Below the pieces are notes generated by a model. It made no database searches. It was not told the DNA's origin and saw only the letters and a program-made list of their open reading frames with translations. DNA of 64,000 nucleotides from Isoetes taiwanensis (taxonomy: Eukaryota > Streptophyta > Lycopodiopsida > Isoetales > Isoetaceae): assembly GCA_021234155.1 (NCBI GenBank), contig JAJEKV010000014.1, positions 18,384,652 through 18,448,651 of the forward strand. The letters are read 5' to 3'. Position 1 is the first letter of the stretch, and every line of letters starts with the position of its first letter. Made by a program: the position numbers and the translations under genes. Below, piece after piece: positions 1 through 8,986 of this stretch.

Positions 1-330
1 AATTGCTATATTCCTTCTAGTTCAACCCCCCAGTTCAAACAGTTGCCATTGAGCCCCAGTTCAAACAGTTCCCAAATTTTCTTTTATACAATTGCATCAA
101 CCACTTACACCCGTAGACAACAAGTTGTATAATTTATAGATGATGGTACAAGGGACGTGGCAAGCACAAAGGACGTGGCGGCAATAAGCACATAAAAGGC
201 ACATTGATTCGTCGCATTTAATGTAGATTGTTGTCCTCTTCGTCTATGGTGATGCATTTGCCACGATTCCCTATTCAACCGTCTAGCCTACATTGTTTAA
301 CGACATAAGTCTTTGCAACATGCATTTCTC
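1..330 (+). repeat. Diverged copy of the cysteine-rich-gene upstream flank
   Basis: The phrases CAGTTCAAACAGTTGCCATT, GCATCAACCACTT and CAAGTTGTATAATTTA in this segment recur in the same order near 4655-4800, 4935-5330 and 5550-5800, the last lying just upstream of the cysteine-rich protein gene at 5891. The copies differ by many substitutions and indels, so these are old duplications. No coding frame is shared between copies. They may be remnants of earlier gene-flank duplications or an unclassified interspersed repeat. Confidence 0.6.
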
Positions 331-2711
331 CCTTGCAAGTTGCATTGCAATTTCTAATATCTTCTGAGGATTTGATAAAAAATATTTCATGATAATTTTT
401 GATATATGATAAATGTGATTATTTTGGATTTTTTCAACGGCTAATTGAATTTTTTAAGGTTAGTTTAAATTTCTAAAACTATTCCTATATATTTTTATTG
501 ATTAATTTAATTTTTCTTTTTTTTTCGTAAGTACTCATATTAACATGTATTAGTTTTCTTAATTTTTATTAATTTATGCTGCATTTTTACTTTTTTTTTT
601 TCTTTATAAAATTCGAGGCATGTGTCACATGTATGCGCCATGTAGACTCCCTAGTGGCATATGCGTGGCAAATGATTTTATTTTTTTAAGATAGAGTTTG
701 TTAAGCGACCTTGCCACATCGACGCCCTGCAGACGCCATCCAAATGCCATGCTCACATACGCATGGCACAGGTGTCGTATTCGACGATGGTGAACGAAAG
801 TGACAGTGTGGCCGCCGTTCTGGCATCCTCGTGGCGTGAAGCAACCTGGATAGAACTTCCACCGCCAAGAAGTCGAGAAAGATTGATGGTGATATTGCCT
901 GGCTTACATTCTGGAATTAGATGACCAGGGTTCAATTCTAAAGGCAGTTAGCGATCCTTCATCCTCTGAAGAAAAAGTGAAAGAGATGGCATAATGGCAT
1001 TGCAACTTGGTGAAAATCAATGGTAAGACTGATGCCTTATGCGAGGAAAAAAGCAAACGATCATATAAAGAAGCATGACATTCTAATATTGTCCGCGGAA
1101 TGCAAGGTTCTTATGGAGATTGTAGCAAACTGAAAAAAGATTTTGTTAAGGATAACCAGATCGAGGACAACAAGCTACAAGGAAGCTTACATGAAGAGGG
1201 AAGAGAGCACTGAAACTTGTTTCAATTGTGTTTGGGGAAGAATTTGAAGCCTACTACTGTGGATTGATTAGAAGTTACAAATTTTGCTAATGAGCCGGAG
1301 AAGAATACTGAAGGCTATGAATAGGCTTGTCAAAACATGCTGACAACTACCCCCTTGGATAGAATTATGTACATGTATATACATCGATCACCTAATGCTC
1401 ATATGTTTCCATTTTTGTTAGCAGACGCTATCATCATGATCATGCAATGGAGATTTATGTGTTATGGTTAAGAATTCGGGTCAAACCCCAATGCCAACTA
1501 AAGGATAAGCCTTTGAATGGAAGAATGTGGTTGACTGGGAGGAGAATGATAATATCAGTTTTGTTGTCACTGACGGTGAACACTTTGTGGAGGCACAAAG
1601 AGTCATCATCAATCAAGCTAAAGTGATGGGACAGACTATGTCCTATAACCACTATGCTTATAGGAGGTGCCAAATTCTAAAACATGACACTCCAACAACT
1701 GTTTTGCCAAAATGTCAGCAACGCTTAATGGGTTGGGCGAAACCTTCCTTCACAAAAGGTAATCTTATTTGTCTTTGTCGTAGTCATGCCAGACGTGATT
1801 TCAAGTAAAGCAAATCATCTTTACGTGATAGATGTTACGTGATGATGTGAAAATTGAATCCTTTCATGCATCTTAGCTAGTTTTACCAAATCCAAAGGAC
1901 CACACATTAAATAAATGTCTGATTTCTTAGGATTGGTCAAACTGGCTATAGGACATCAAAGGATTTCAATATTTATCATCATTGCATAAAAGTGAACATA
2001 TTAAATTATTCAAATCATGTTAATCGAGCTTGCTCGAAAGGCGGGAAATCACGTTTTGGACAGCCCCAGATAATTTTCGGTGGTTCTTGGATAGAGGAAT
2101 CGATGATTACAGGCAGTTTTACAGCTCCAATAGCTCCTTTGAATAGGAAAGACGAATTCTTTAGTGTTTTCTGATTGTGTTCGGTAGCATAAAAATCGTG
2201 CTAGATTGCTCGTCAAAGATTGCAAAATCTGCATTTTTTTGTAATATCATCGTTCTTATGCCAAACACTTGCCATTTTGAATTCCGATCCATTTGACGAT
2301 GTAAATGCTCTTCTTTTCACTCTCTGTTCAGGCTTCTTTGAACTAACGGCAGGAATCAGTCTAAAGTGATCCTTAATGGCAACTGTTATACTATCGTTTA
2401 ATATAATCTAACAGTGTTTTGCAGTGTGAAGGATTTTTTAACAGTTGTTGTCATGCTAATCTTTAATCTAATCTAAGAGAGTCGTGCAGTCTGAAGCAAT
2501 CTTTGACAGTTTATGTTATACTAAGTTTTACTCTAACAGCCAGTGTGAAGTGAAACCGCGCAGTTATGTTACTCAAAGGAGGTGCTGTTATATTAAGAAT
2601 TTAGCATAATATAACGGCCTGTGTGAAGCCACCCTAAACAGGCATCATAGGATAAACAGGCAGCAGCAGGTCTCTTTGCCATGAGAGGGTCATGTCTCTT
2701 TGCTATGAGAG
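331..2711. other. Intergenic, no gene supported
   Basis: This stretch is AT-rich and broken by stop codons in all frames. The longest open stretch (about 1509-1808, + strand, no ATG near its start) encodes a peptide I do not recognise and has no visible splice context. From 2370 to 2610 loosely repeated phrases of the type CTAACAG...CAGTGTGAAG occur, suggesting a decayed tandem repeat. I see no RNA gene or convincing promoter here. Confidence 0.4.
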
Positions 2712-2845
2712 GGATAACACCCTGGAACGAGGGTGTCGTGCCCTATTATAACAAACGAGGGCCAGAGGCCCGAGTTTGTTATAGTAGGGCTCCGGCCCTC
2801 GTTTGTTATAGTAGGGCATAACACCCGAGTTCTAGGGTGTTATCC
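2712..2845. repeat. 134-bp foldback (MITE-like hairpin)
   Basis: The two arms, about 2712-2763 and 2794-2845, are near-perfect reverse complements of about 52 bases, with only a few mismatches, around a 30-base centre that repeats part of the arm (GTTTGTTATAGTAGGGC). The outer ends read GGATAACACCC and GGGTGTTATCC. Such high self-complementarity is typical of foldback elements or MITEs that produce hairpin RNA. I see no obvious target duplication, because the left flank is a short repeat (CTCTTTGCYATGAGAG twice). Confidence 0.75.
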
Positions 2846-3126
2846 ACCTTAACAACCTGAGCCCGAGAGTTTTATGGTGGTTTTGTAGTGGTTTGATGGT
2901 GGTTTTCGTGACAAGCTAGGTGTTTATGGCCATTTTTTACATAACAAACTAGGTGTTTATGTGCTAGGTAACCGGCCGGATTGAGGGGTTTCCGGCCGGT
3001 AAACCGGCAGGCCCGGAGCGGATCTTTGGCAAAACGCAGGGATCTTCACACAAATGCAACAAATGCTCTGCCGCAAACAAGCTCTGGAACGCTGCACAAC
3101 TTCCAGACAACCCAAGCTTTGCTAAC

Positions 3127-3255
3127 AACAGCTATGGCGCTCGAACATTGGCTATGGCGCTCGAAGATCTGCTATGGCATCGGCTATGGCGCTTGAACAT
3201 CTGCTATGGCGCTCTGCTATGGCATCGGCTATGGCGCTCTGCTATGGCGGCGGTG
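3127..3255 (+). repeat. GCTATGGCGCTCG minisatellite
   Basis: Degenerate tandem units built on GCTATGGCGCT(C/T)GAACATC or GCTATGGCATCG repeat about eight times. Related words (CCATAGCTATGGCGCCATAG) reappear near 4505-4565, and AGAGGAATAGC(C)AT repeats occur near 3885-3985, so the same sequence family has spread locally. No coding role is evident because the frame is not preserved. Confidence 0.7.
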
Positions 3256-4654
3256 TAAGCGGCGCCGCCAAAAACGCATAAAACCCTGATTACCTAAAGT
3301 AAATAAACAAGGAATATTCCAGGACTTGTGGAATACCCCCTATTATTGATCTGTATCAAGCTTGATCTACCATTTTGGGATCGGATTGATAAGTTTTGGA
3401 GCTAAAGGGAATTAAGCGCTCGATTTGTGGGCTAAAGCACCGGATTTGTTTTGCAAATGAGGTCGGCAGTGGCAGGGGATCCATCAATCAGCTCAAACCC
3501 ACATGATTTTTCTTCTGATCCGGAGGTGGGGAGGTCAGGCTTGAGCCGCGTCTGCATTTTTCTGAAGCCTGAGCCTTCTGATGGGTCCAGAAGGACAGGT
3601 ACTACGGCGATGGCGATGCCTGTGGACACTGGAGCCTATTCTGTTCTTGAAATTCAGAGGTGAAATGAGCGGGTCGAATACCCCCTTGCCGGATTCTGCT
3701 AAAAGAAAAAAACTGAGACAAAACTAAAACATGCAGGCTCACAATTTCCTGGAATCCATGCCCAAATCGGGTGCCTATATTTCCTTCGAAACTTGAGGAC
3801 CAGGTTGCTAAGGAGCAGCACAAGAGGTTGCAGCGTGCGTCCAAGCTATTAGGGCATGCAAGGAACAACGACATCCAGCTCTCTTCGAAAACAGATGAAT
3901 AGCCATAGCTTGCGAAAACAGAGGAATAGCTTGCAAAAACGGTAGCCATAAGTTGCAAAACAGAGGAATAGCCATCGCTGCAACAAGGCCGAATGGATTG
4001 AAATTTGCAGAAATGGGTTAGAATATAGCGATGGCAAAATGGGGCTCTTTTTTTTTTGTGGATTTCAAGCAAGGACTCTGCGTTTCAAAGCTCCAAAGCT
4101 CCACTCTGCGCTTCAGCCGTTGGGCCGAAGGTTCTTCAACAAAGGAGATAGGGAATTCGATCATAAAACATCGTTTCAAATGTTTCTAGTTTCTTGAATA
4201 ATTTACAGAAATAATCTGCTACCTGGCTCTACTTCATCGCCTGAATCATGAAAAGGGAATTAAACCACGGTTTCCAAAATTTGCAAGACCTTACCTGCAA
4301 GACATGCAAGAGAAAAGCTTATAAAACTAGAAAGACATGAATGCAAAAATAAATCTTAACAGAGAACCGTCGGGCCTCTGCTTCTGGGCCTCCGATAGCA
4401 AGCATGGCCTAGCTCTGGATCAGAAGCCAAAAGATCATTCATACTGCCAGATCTTGGTTGATCTAAGCTAAGAATCATGCTGAATCAAGAAGAAAAATGG
4501 CAAAAGGAAGCCATAGCTATGGCGCCATAGCTAGACCTCGATGGCAGCATGACAAGGCGCCATAGTCACAATAATAATGACTTTTTGGTTCCCCAAAGGC
4601 ACTAGATAATCTTCATTAGAAGGGCATTATGGAAATAATAAGAAAACTACTAAG
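3256..4654. other. Intergenic, no gene supported
   Basis: Open stretches on both strands in 3430-4070 mirror each other and show no recognisable domain or splice structure. The region is moderately GC-rich at 3430-3660 and contains short direct repeats around 3880-3990. I see no promoter or RNA gene. Confidence 0.35.
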
Positions 4655-5330
4655 TATTCCTCCTAATTCAACCGCCCCAGTTCAAACAGTTGCCATTGAG
4701 CCCCAGTTCAAACAGTTTCTAACTTAGACAACAAGTTAGTTCAAACAGTTGCCATTGAGCCCCAGTTCAAACAGTTTCTAACTTAGACATGCATATCTCC
4801 CTTGCAAGTTGATTGTGATTTCTCACAACACCACCACCACTAAATGTGCTGCATAATGAAGGTACAAAGGAGGCTCCCACTCCATGGCATTGCCAAGCTG
4901 TATGATTTAAATAAAAAACCAGGGAGGGGGAGAGGGTTCCTAGTTCAACTGCCCCAATTCAAACAGTTCCCAAATTTTGTTTTATACAATTGCATCAACC
5001 ACTTGCACCTATAGACAGCAAGTTGTATAATTTATAGACAATGGTAAAAGGGAGGCCGCAAGCACAGAGGAAATGGCAAAGGGCATGTTGGTTCATCCCC
5101 CTTAATGCAGAGGGTTGTCCTCTTCGTCTACGATGATGCATTTGCCACGATTCCCTATCCAATCATCTAGCCGCATTGTTTAATGACATAGATCTCTGCA
5201 GCATGCATATCTCCCTTACAAATTGCATTGTAATACCACTAAACAAGCTTTATAAGTTACATATGATGAAGGTATAAATGAGGTCCCCACCCCATGACAT
5301 TGCAGAGCTGCAAGATTAAAAAAAAAAATT
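4655..5330 (+). repeat. Two further diverged copies of the 1-330 repeat
   Basis: A first copy at 4655-4800 contains an internal duplication of AGTTCAAACAGTTGCCATTG. A second copy runs from about 4935 to 5330 and extends further along the 1-330 sequence, including the TCCTCTTCGTCTA and CCACGATTCCCTAT phrases. A more diverged copy continues to about 5800. The order of phrases is the same in each, so they are direct duplications. Confidence 0.6.
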
Positions 5331-5839
5331 TGCTTATGTCTATGCTCAAGATGCTTCATGGTAGAATCTGATCAACAACAATTGTTGAATGGAGTGATTA
5401 TCATGATAATCTGCACTGATGCACTAGTTAAGGTTATAATATATGACGGCAATGGATTCTTCATTTTAACATTAGGTTCATGCAATGGCTGCCCATAGTC
5501 AGATCCAAATAATCTTCGAGAGTAGCTTTGGTTTAAGGAACTATAAAACTACTAAGCATTGCTCCTAGTAGTTCAATTGACAACAAAAACAATTGCCATT
5601 GAGCATATCTCTTGAGTATCCCAATTTCAAATAGTTTCATTGATCTTATCTCTTAGATATCTTAAATTTTGTCTTATCCAAGTATATACAATTGCACCAA
5701 CCACTTCTACCCTTCGACAACAAGTTGTATAATTTACAGACGGTAATACAAGGGAGGGCTCCACGGCATGGCATTGCAGAGCTGCATGATTAAAGCTGGC
5801 TGATTTTGAAAAACAATCTCAAAAGCAAATCATAAGGCC

Positions 5840-5846
5840 TATAAAA
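5840..5846 (+). promoter_or_regulatory. Putative TATA box of the cysteine-rich protein gene
   Basis: TATAAAA lies 45 bases upstream of the chosen ATG at 5891. That would leave a 5' leader of roughly 15-25 bases, with transcription starting near 5870. The context (GGCCTATAAAACCAAG) fits a plant TATA box. This is motif evidence only. Confidence 0.5.
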
Positions 5847-5890
5847 CCAAGCCCTTGGACAAGAGAAACAGCAGAAGAAAAGTTTGTGAG

Positions 5891-6408
5891 ATGGCTTTTA
5901 GTGTTATGAAGAAGATGATTGTGATGTTAATGTTGTGCATGATTTCTGCTTCTCTTGTTGATGCAAGTAGAATCATGAATTCCAAATCTGAATCTGCGGA
6001 ATCCAATGATTCTGGCTTCACGACCATCATACGCAACTACAACAGCTCCAACAAAGGTCAGTAAATATACTTGTCTTCTTATTTTCCTTTCAAATCTAGC
6101 TTATTACTCATTTCCATTCATTTATTTTAGTGGGTGATTCCTACTGCTGCCTCGAAAACGGTATAGGGCAATGCAAACAATATTGTGACAGCGATAAAAA
6201 TTGGGCGTGTTGTATCAAAAATGGTAATGGTTGCCAGCAGTTATGCATCGTTGGAGTGGATTATCGTTGCTGCCTCGAGAATTATTGGGGATGCATTTAT
6301 AAGTGTGAAACTGGTAAAGACTACTACTGCTGCCAAGATACTTGGAACGGTTGCAAACAAATGTGCCCAACAGCTAACCTTGCTATTCAGCTGCCATCTT
6401 CTGAGTGA
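5891..6408 (+). CDS. Secreted protein with four tandem 4-cysteine repeats (2 exons)
   Basis: I do not recognise a named family. The ATG at 5891 begins a hydrophobic leader (residues 1-25, ending VDA before SRIMN) typical of a secretory signal peptide. Exon 1 is 5891-6056, the intron 6057-6130 (GTCAGT...TTTAG) and exon 2 6131-6408, giving 147 residues. A 33-residue acidic, Ser/Asn-rich spacer (26-58, with an NSS glycosylation site) precedes four repeats of about 20 residues. Each follows CC-x6/7-C-x3-C-x5/7 and usually has an aromatic residue before the CC pair and G-C in the middle: Cys 61/62/70/74, 82/83/90/94, 102/103/110/114 and 122/123/130/134. All 16 cysteines of the mature part lie in the repeats, so a disulfide-rich extracellular peptide, possibly defence-related, is inferred. 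An alternative in-frame ATG at 5855 would put charged residues ahead of the signal core, so 5891 is preferred. Paralogous remnants lie at 29.06 and 30.4 kb. Confidence 0.75.
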
Positions 6409-6859
6409 ATGGAGTTGTATTAACTAATTGAAGAGAAGTGCTCTTGTGTGATTTTTATTATCTACCGTTTATTTTGTTACCAAATAATGGCAGCATTATC
6501 TCTTGGGTAAAATCTGGCACACTGCTTATATTATTATATCCCACAGTTTATTTTATGTCTAGGCCTAGCATATATATAAACTTGTCAAACTTATTCCTAA
6601 GCTAACATAACCCTGCCCAACCATCAAAGATCTTTGCAACATATATAGCTCCCTTGCAAGCTGCATTGTAATTCTTACAACACCAGCACCAACCAAATAA
6701 GTTGTATAATTTACACATGGTGAAGGTACAAAAGAGGCCCCACCCTCGATAATGCAGTAATTTTGGTCAAACATTCATTACATTACAATAATGACATTAA
6801 ATTTGGCATTTCATAACACATAATGTTATCATGAGAAACCGGCATGGTAGATGTTAGTG
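6409..6859 (+). repeat. 3' flank of the cysteine-rich gene, duplicated downstream
   Basis: The 3' untranslated and flanking sequence (GAATGGAGTTGTATTAA, CTACCGTTTATTTT, CTTGTCAAACTTATTCCTAAGC, then AATGCAGTAATTTTGGTC) is found again in the same order at 29126-29450 plus 28000-28104, and at 30772-31260. The match continues into the sequence now split by the insertion at 6860. This defines a tandemly duplicated unit of gene plus flank. Confidence 0.8.
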
Positions 6860-7315
6860 GGCGCGGGATATCCTTACCCTGGTTTCGGGGATCCCGGAGG
6901 GGTGATACCGGAGGACGGGATCCCCAAGAGGTGTGATCCCGGAAGACGGGATCCCCGGTTACTGCGCAGTTACTGCGCAAAAATCTTGGCCCTTATAGGG
7001 ATTTTTGGGGCAAATTTGTTGTGGGATTTTCTCCCTCGATCCGGCACCGAATCGCATGGGATCAGTTCGTAGCTGGTCGGAATCGGGAGGGCAAGGGGAT
7101 CAGGTAGATGCGGAGGAGGAAGCGAGGCGAAGCGCCGCAGACCGCCTCGCTCCAATCCGCAAAAAAAATCGGCAAAAAATCTACGCGGTAAAAGGCGTTA
7201 ATCAGCGCAGCTTAACCGGTGGGATCCCGGGCGGCGAGATCCCACGTGGGGATCCCGGAGGAGGGGATCCCAGAGGGCAGGATCAACCCAAACCAGGGTA
7301 AGTCTATCCTGAACC
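6860..7315. mobile_element. 456-bp non-autonomous Mutator-like (MULE) element
   Basis: The 10-bp sequence GATGTTAGTG occurs immediately left (6850-6859) and right (7316-7325). The ends form an imperfect 23-bp terminal inverted repeat: GGATA-xx-CTTACCCTGG inward from each side, with both ends beginning GG. The paralogous sequence at 28095-28125 has a single GATGTTAGTG and no insert, an empty site that confirms the boundaries. A 9-10 bp target duplication with such ends fits Mutator-like elements. The interior is GC-rich, with several GGGATCCC(G) words near both ends and a GTTACTGCGC direct repeat at about 6958-6978. It encodes no transposase. Confidence 0.88.
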
Positions 7316-7325
7316 GATGTTAGTG

Positions 7326-8072
7326 TATATCTTATTGGCCCAACTTTTACAACCTTTGTTGGCAATTGGAATGGTATGCACAATAAAGGAAAAATAACAA
7401 TGGCAAAAATTGATTGTAGAAGCCCAAATTGTTGTACACGAAGATAAGGCAGCTTCAAACTCAGCTCAATCGTTGTTAAGATAGCATTTTAAAGACCATC
7501 ATTTTCTTGCTCTAGAACAACATGTTGTCAATTGGAAAGTGTACAATCTATGAATGTTCATGACCGAGCATAAGACCATATAGTGAGGTGGTTGCAGAGC
7601 TTAAGTTGAAAACATGTACAAAACAAAAAAATGTTATTATGTTTAGTGTACCATGGGTTGGATGTATATCCATTTTGTCATTATTCTTTGTCCCTTTGTG
7701 TCCAATGTGCTTTATTTATTGACACAAAGCTATGTTGAAGAGTTATCAAAGTTGCCTATGAAATACTCATATGTATGCCCCTTTGTTTTATGGTGCAAAA
7801 GTTTCTTTTGTTTTGTTTCATAATATCTCTTGCAAGTGCATATAGAAAGCATTTTCTTGCTCTTAGATACTGAAGATGTAGGATAAGCATATTATCATGG
7901 CATCCCCCTTGTTAATTTTAAATGAGTCTAGTGCTGGCTACAGTGTTATGCATATAGCTAAATGAGAAGATAACATAAAGCATACCCAATTTATGCTTGA
8001 AAATTGTCATGGCCATTGCATACATAAAACTATCAATTTCTTTTCTTGGAGGCGGATATAAATTCTAAAATG
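7326..8072 (+). repeat. Duplicated intergenic segment (copies at 28.1-28.8 kb and 63.7-64.0 kb)
   Basis: This segment matches 28105-28830 in direct orientation (for example GGCAAAAATTGATTGTAG and CTCATATGTATGCCC). Its 7505-7850 part matches the reverse complement of 63690-64000. Its end, 7877-8072, is repeated again at 17700-17896. No coding frame is conserved between the copies. Confidence 0.85.
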
Positions 8073-8198
8073 ATTAATCTCTCCTTTTCTCTCAATCGGT
8101 CTATCCATTTGCAAGCAAGATATGGCTTTACTCTTGGGATCATCTTAGCTGCTTCTCAGGCATACAATCTGTTGGTTTTCTATCAATGTCAGATTTGA

Positions 8199-8570
8199 AT
8201 GGGGCTGCCTCTCCCCCTGGCGATTGCCTGCTCCTGCTCAAATTCTGCCACTCCCGAGGCCTCTGGATCATCTAGTTCTCCAGTGGAGCTTTCGAAGTAT
8301 TTTGTTGTCTTTTATAGCACCTCTCAGATTTGTTGTGGGTGGCTTGAACGAACTCCTGCTGATATTTGGGCCTTCTTGGTGGATGAAACGGTTTTCCCTG
8401 AGATCTTCTTTGTAGGAGAACACTCCCATCCCACACAAGATCCATCTGCTGATACGGTGGAATTTAGAATTGCTTACCTTGGTGCAGACAGACCACCTAT
8501 TGCTAAATTTTTTCTATATTCTGAAGCCTTCTCTGAGTACATCACTTTGGAGCTCTACAAGTCTTCCTGA
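8199..8570 (+). CDS. LINE 5' small ORF a (123 aa), unknown function
   Basis: An ATG at 8199 opens 123 residues in the LINE region upstream of ORF1. An N-terminal Ser/Pro-rich part (residues 10-35) is followed by a W/F-rich stretch with GWLERTPADIW and a VD-to-EFF-like segment. It resembles the next ORF: a G-[WY]-[LI]-E-x2-P-x3-[IL]-W core, then [LV]-[IV]-D, then an FF-containing segment, align in order. The stop at 8568-8570 is 12 bases before the next ATG. It could be a leader protein or the first cistron of a polycistronic LINE RNA; I know no family for it. Confidence 0.45.
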   Translation: MGLPLPLAIACSCSNSATPEASGSSSSPVELSKYFVVFYSTSQICCGWLERTPADIWAFLVDETVFPEIFFVGEHSHPTQDPSADTVEFRIAYLGADRPPIAKFFLYSEAFSEYITLELYKSS

Positions 8571-8582
8571 TGCGGTCTCAGC

Positions 8583-8975
8583 ATGGAGTATCTTGTTTTC
8601 TCTTCTGACTCTAGCCCTCAAGCTTCTCAAGCTTCAGCTACGTCTTCTGTTTTTTCCATTCCATCCTCCTTCTCGCTTGATATCTCTACCATAACTCGGT
8701 CTATTATTCTCGTAAATACCGACTACATCTGGTGGGGATACATTGAGGGTCCAATATTGCAGCTTTGGGGTTCTATAATCGATCGAAGGCTGTTGCAGCA
8801 GGAGTTCTTTTCTTGTATTGGGGGCTTTGCTATGCGTGGAGCTGATCCAGCATTTGTCCGGAGATTGATCAGACTTCTGATCTTCAGTAACATGGAAACA
8901 GAGCCTACTCAATCCCTCTTGGTGCATTGTCCGTGGCTCAACAATTCCTACTACTGGTTGGAGACTTATTTTTGA
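8583..8975 (+). CDS. LINE 5' small ORF b (130 aa), related to ORF a
   Basis: An ATG at 8583 opens 130 residues. A Ser-rich N-terminus (residues 7-32) is followed by YIWWGYIEGPILQLW and a SIIDRR...EFFSCIGG segment that parallels ORF a in order and spacing, suggesting an internal duplication of one small domain. It ends at 8973-8975, 11 bases before the ATG of ORF1 at 8987. The close, non-overlapping spacing of three successive ORFs suggests reinitiation or coupled translation. No catalytic motif is visible. Confidence 0.45.
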   Translation: MEYLVFSSDSSPQASQASATSSVFSIPSSFSLDISTITRSIILVNTDYIWWGYIEGPILQLWGSIIDRRLLQQEFFSCIGGFAMRGADPAFVRRLIRLLIFSNMETEPTQSLLVHCPWLNNSYYWLETYF

Positions 8976-8986
8976 GCATAACCTCT

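Noticed and set aside
1509-1808. Open plus-strand stretch of about 100 codons
   Set aside because: It has no ATG near the start, no recognisable domain and no splice partners. Length alone is not enough in this sequence.
3602-4072. 156-codon minus-strand frame rich in Ser and Phe
   Set aside because: It has no domain, repeats derived from the GAATAGCCAT tandem sequence, and opposing frames of similar length.
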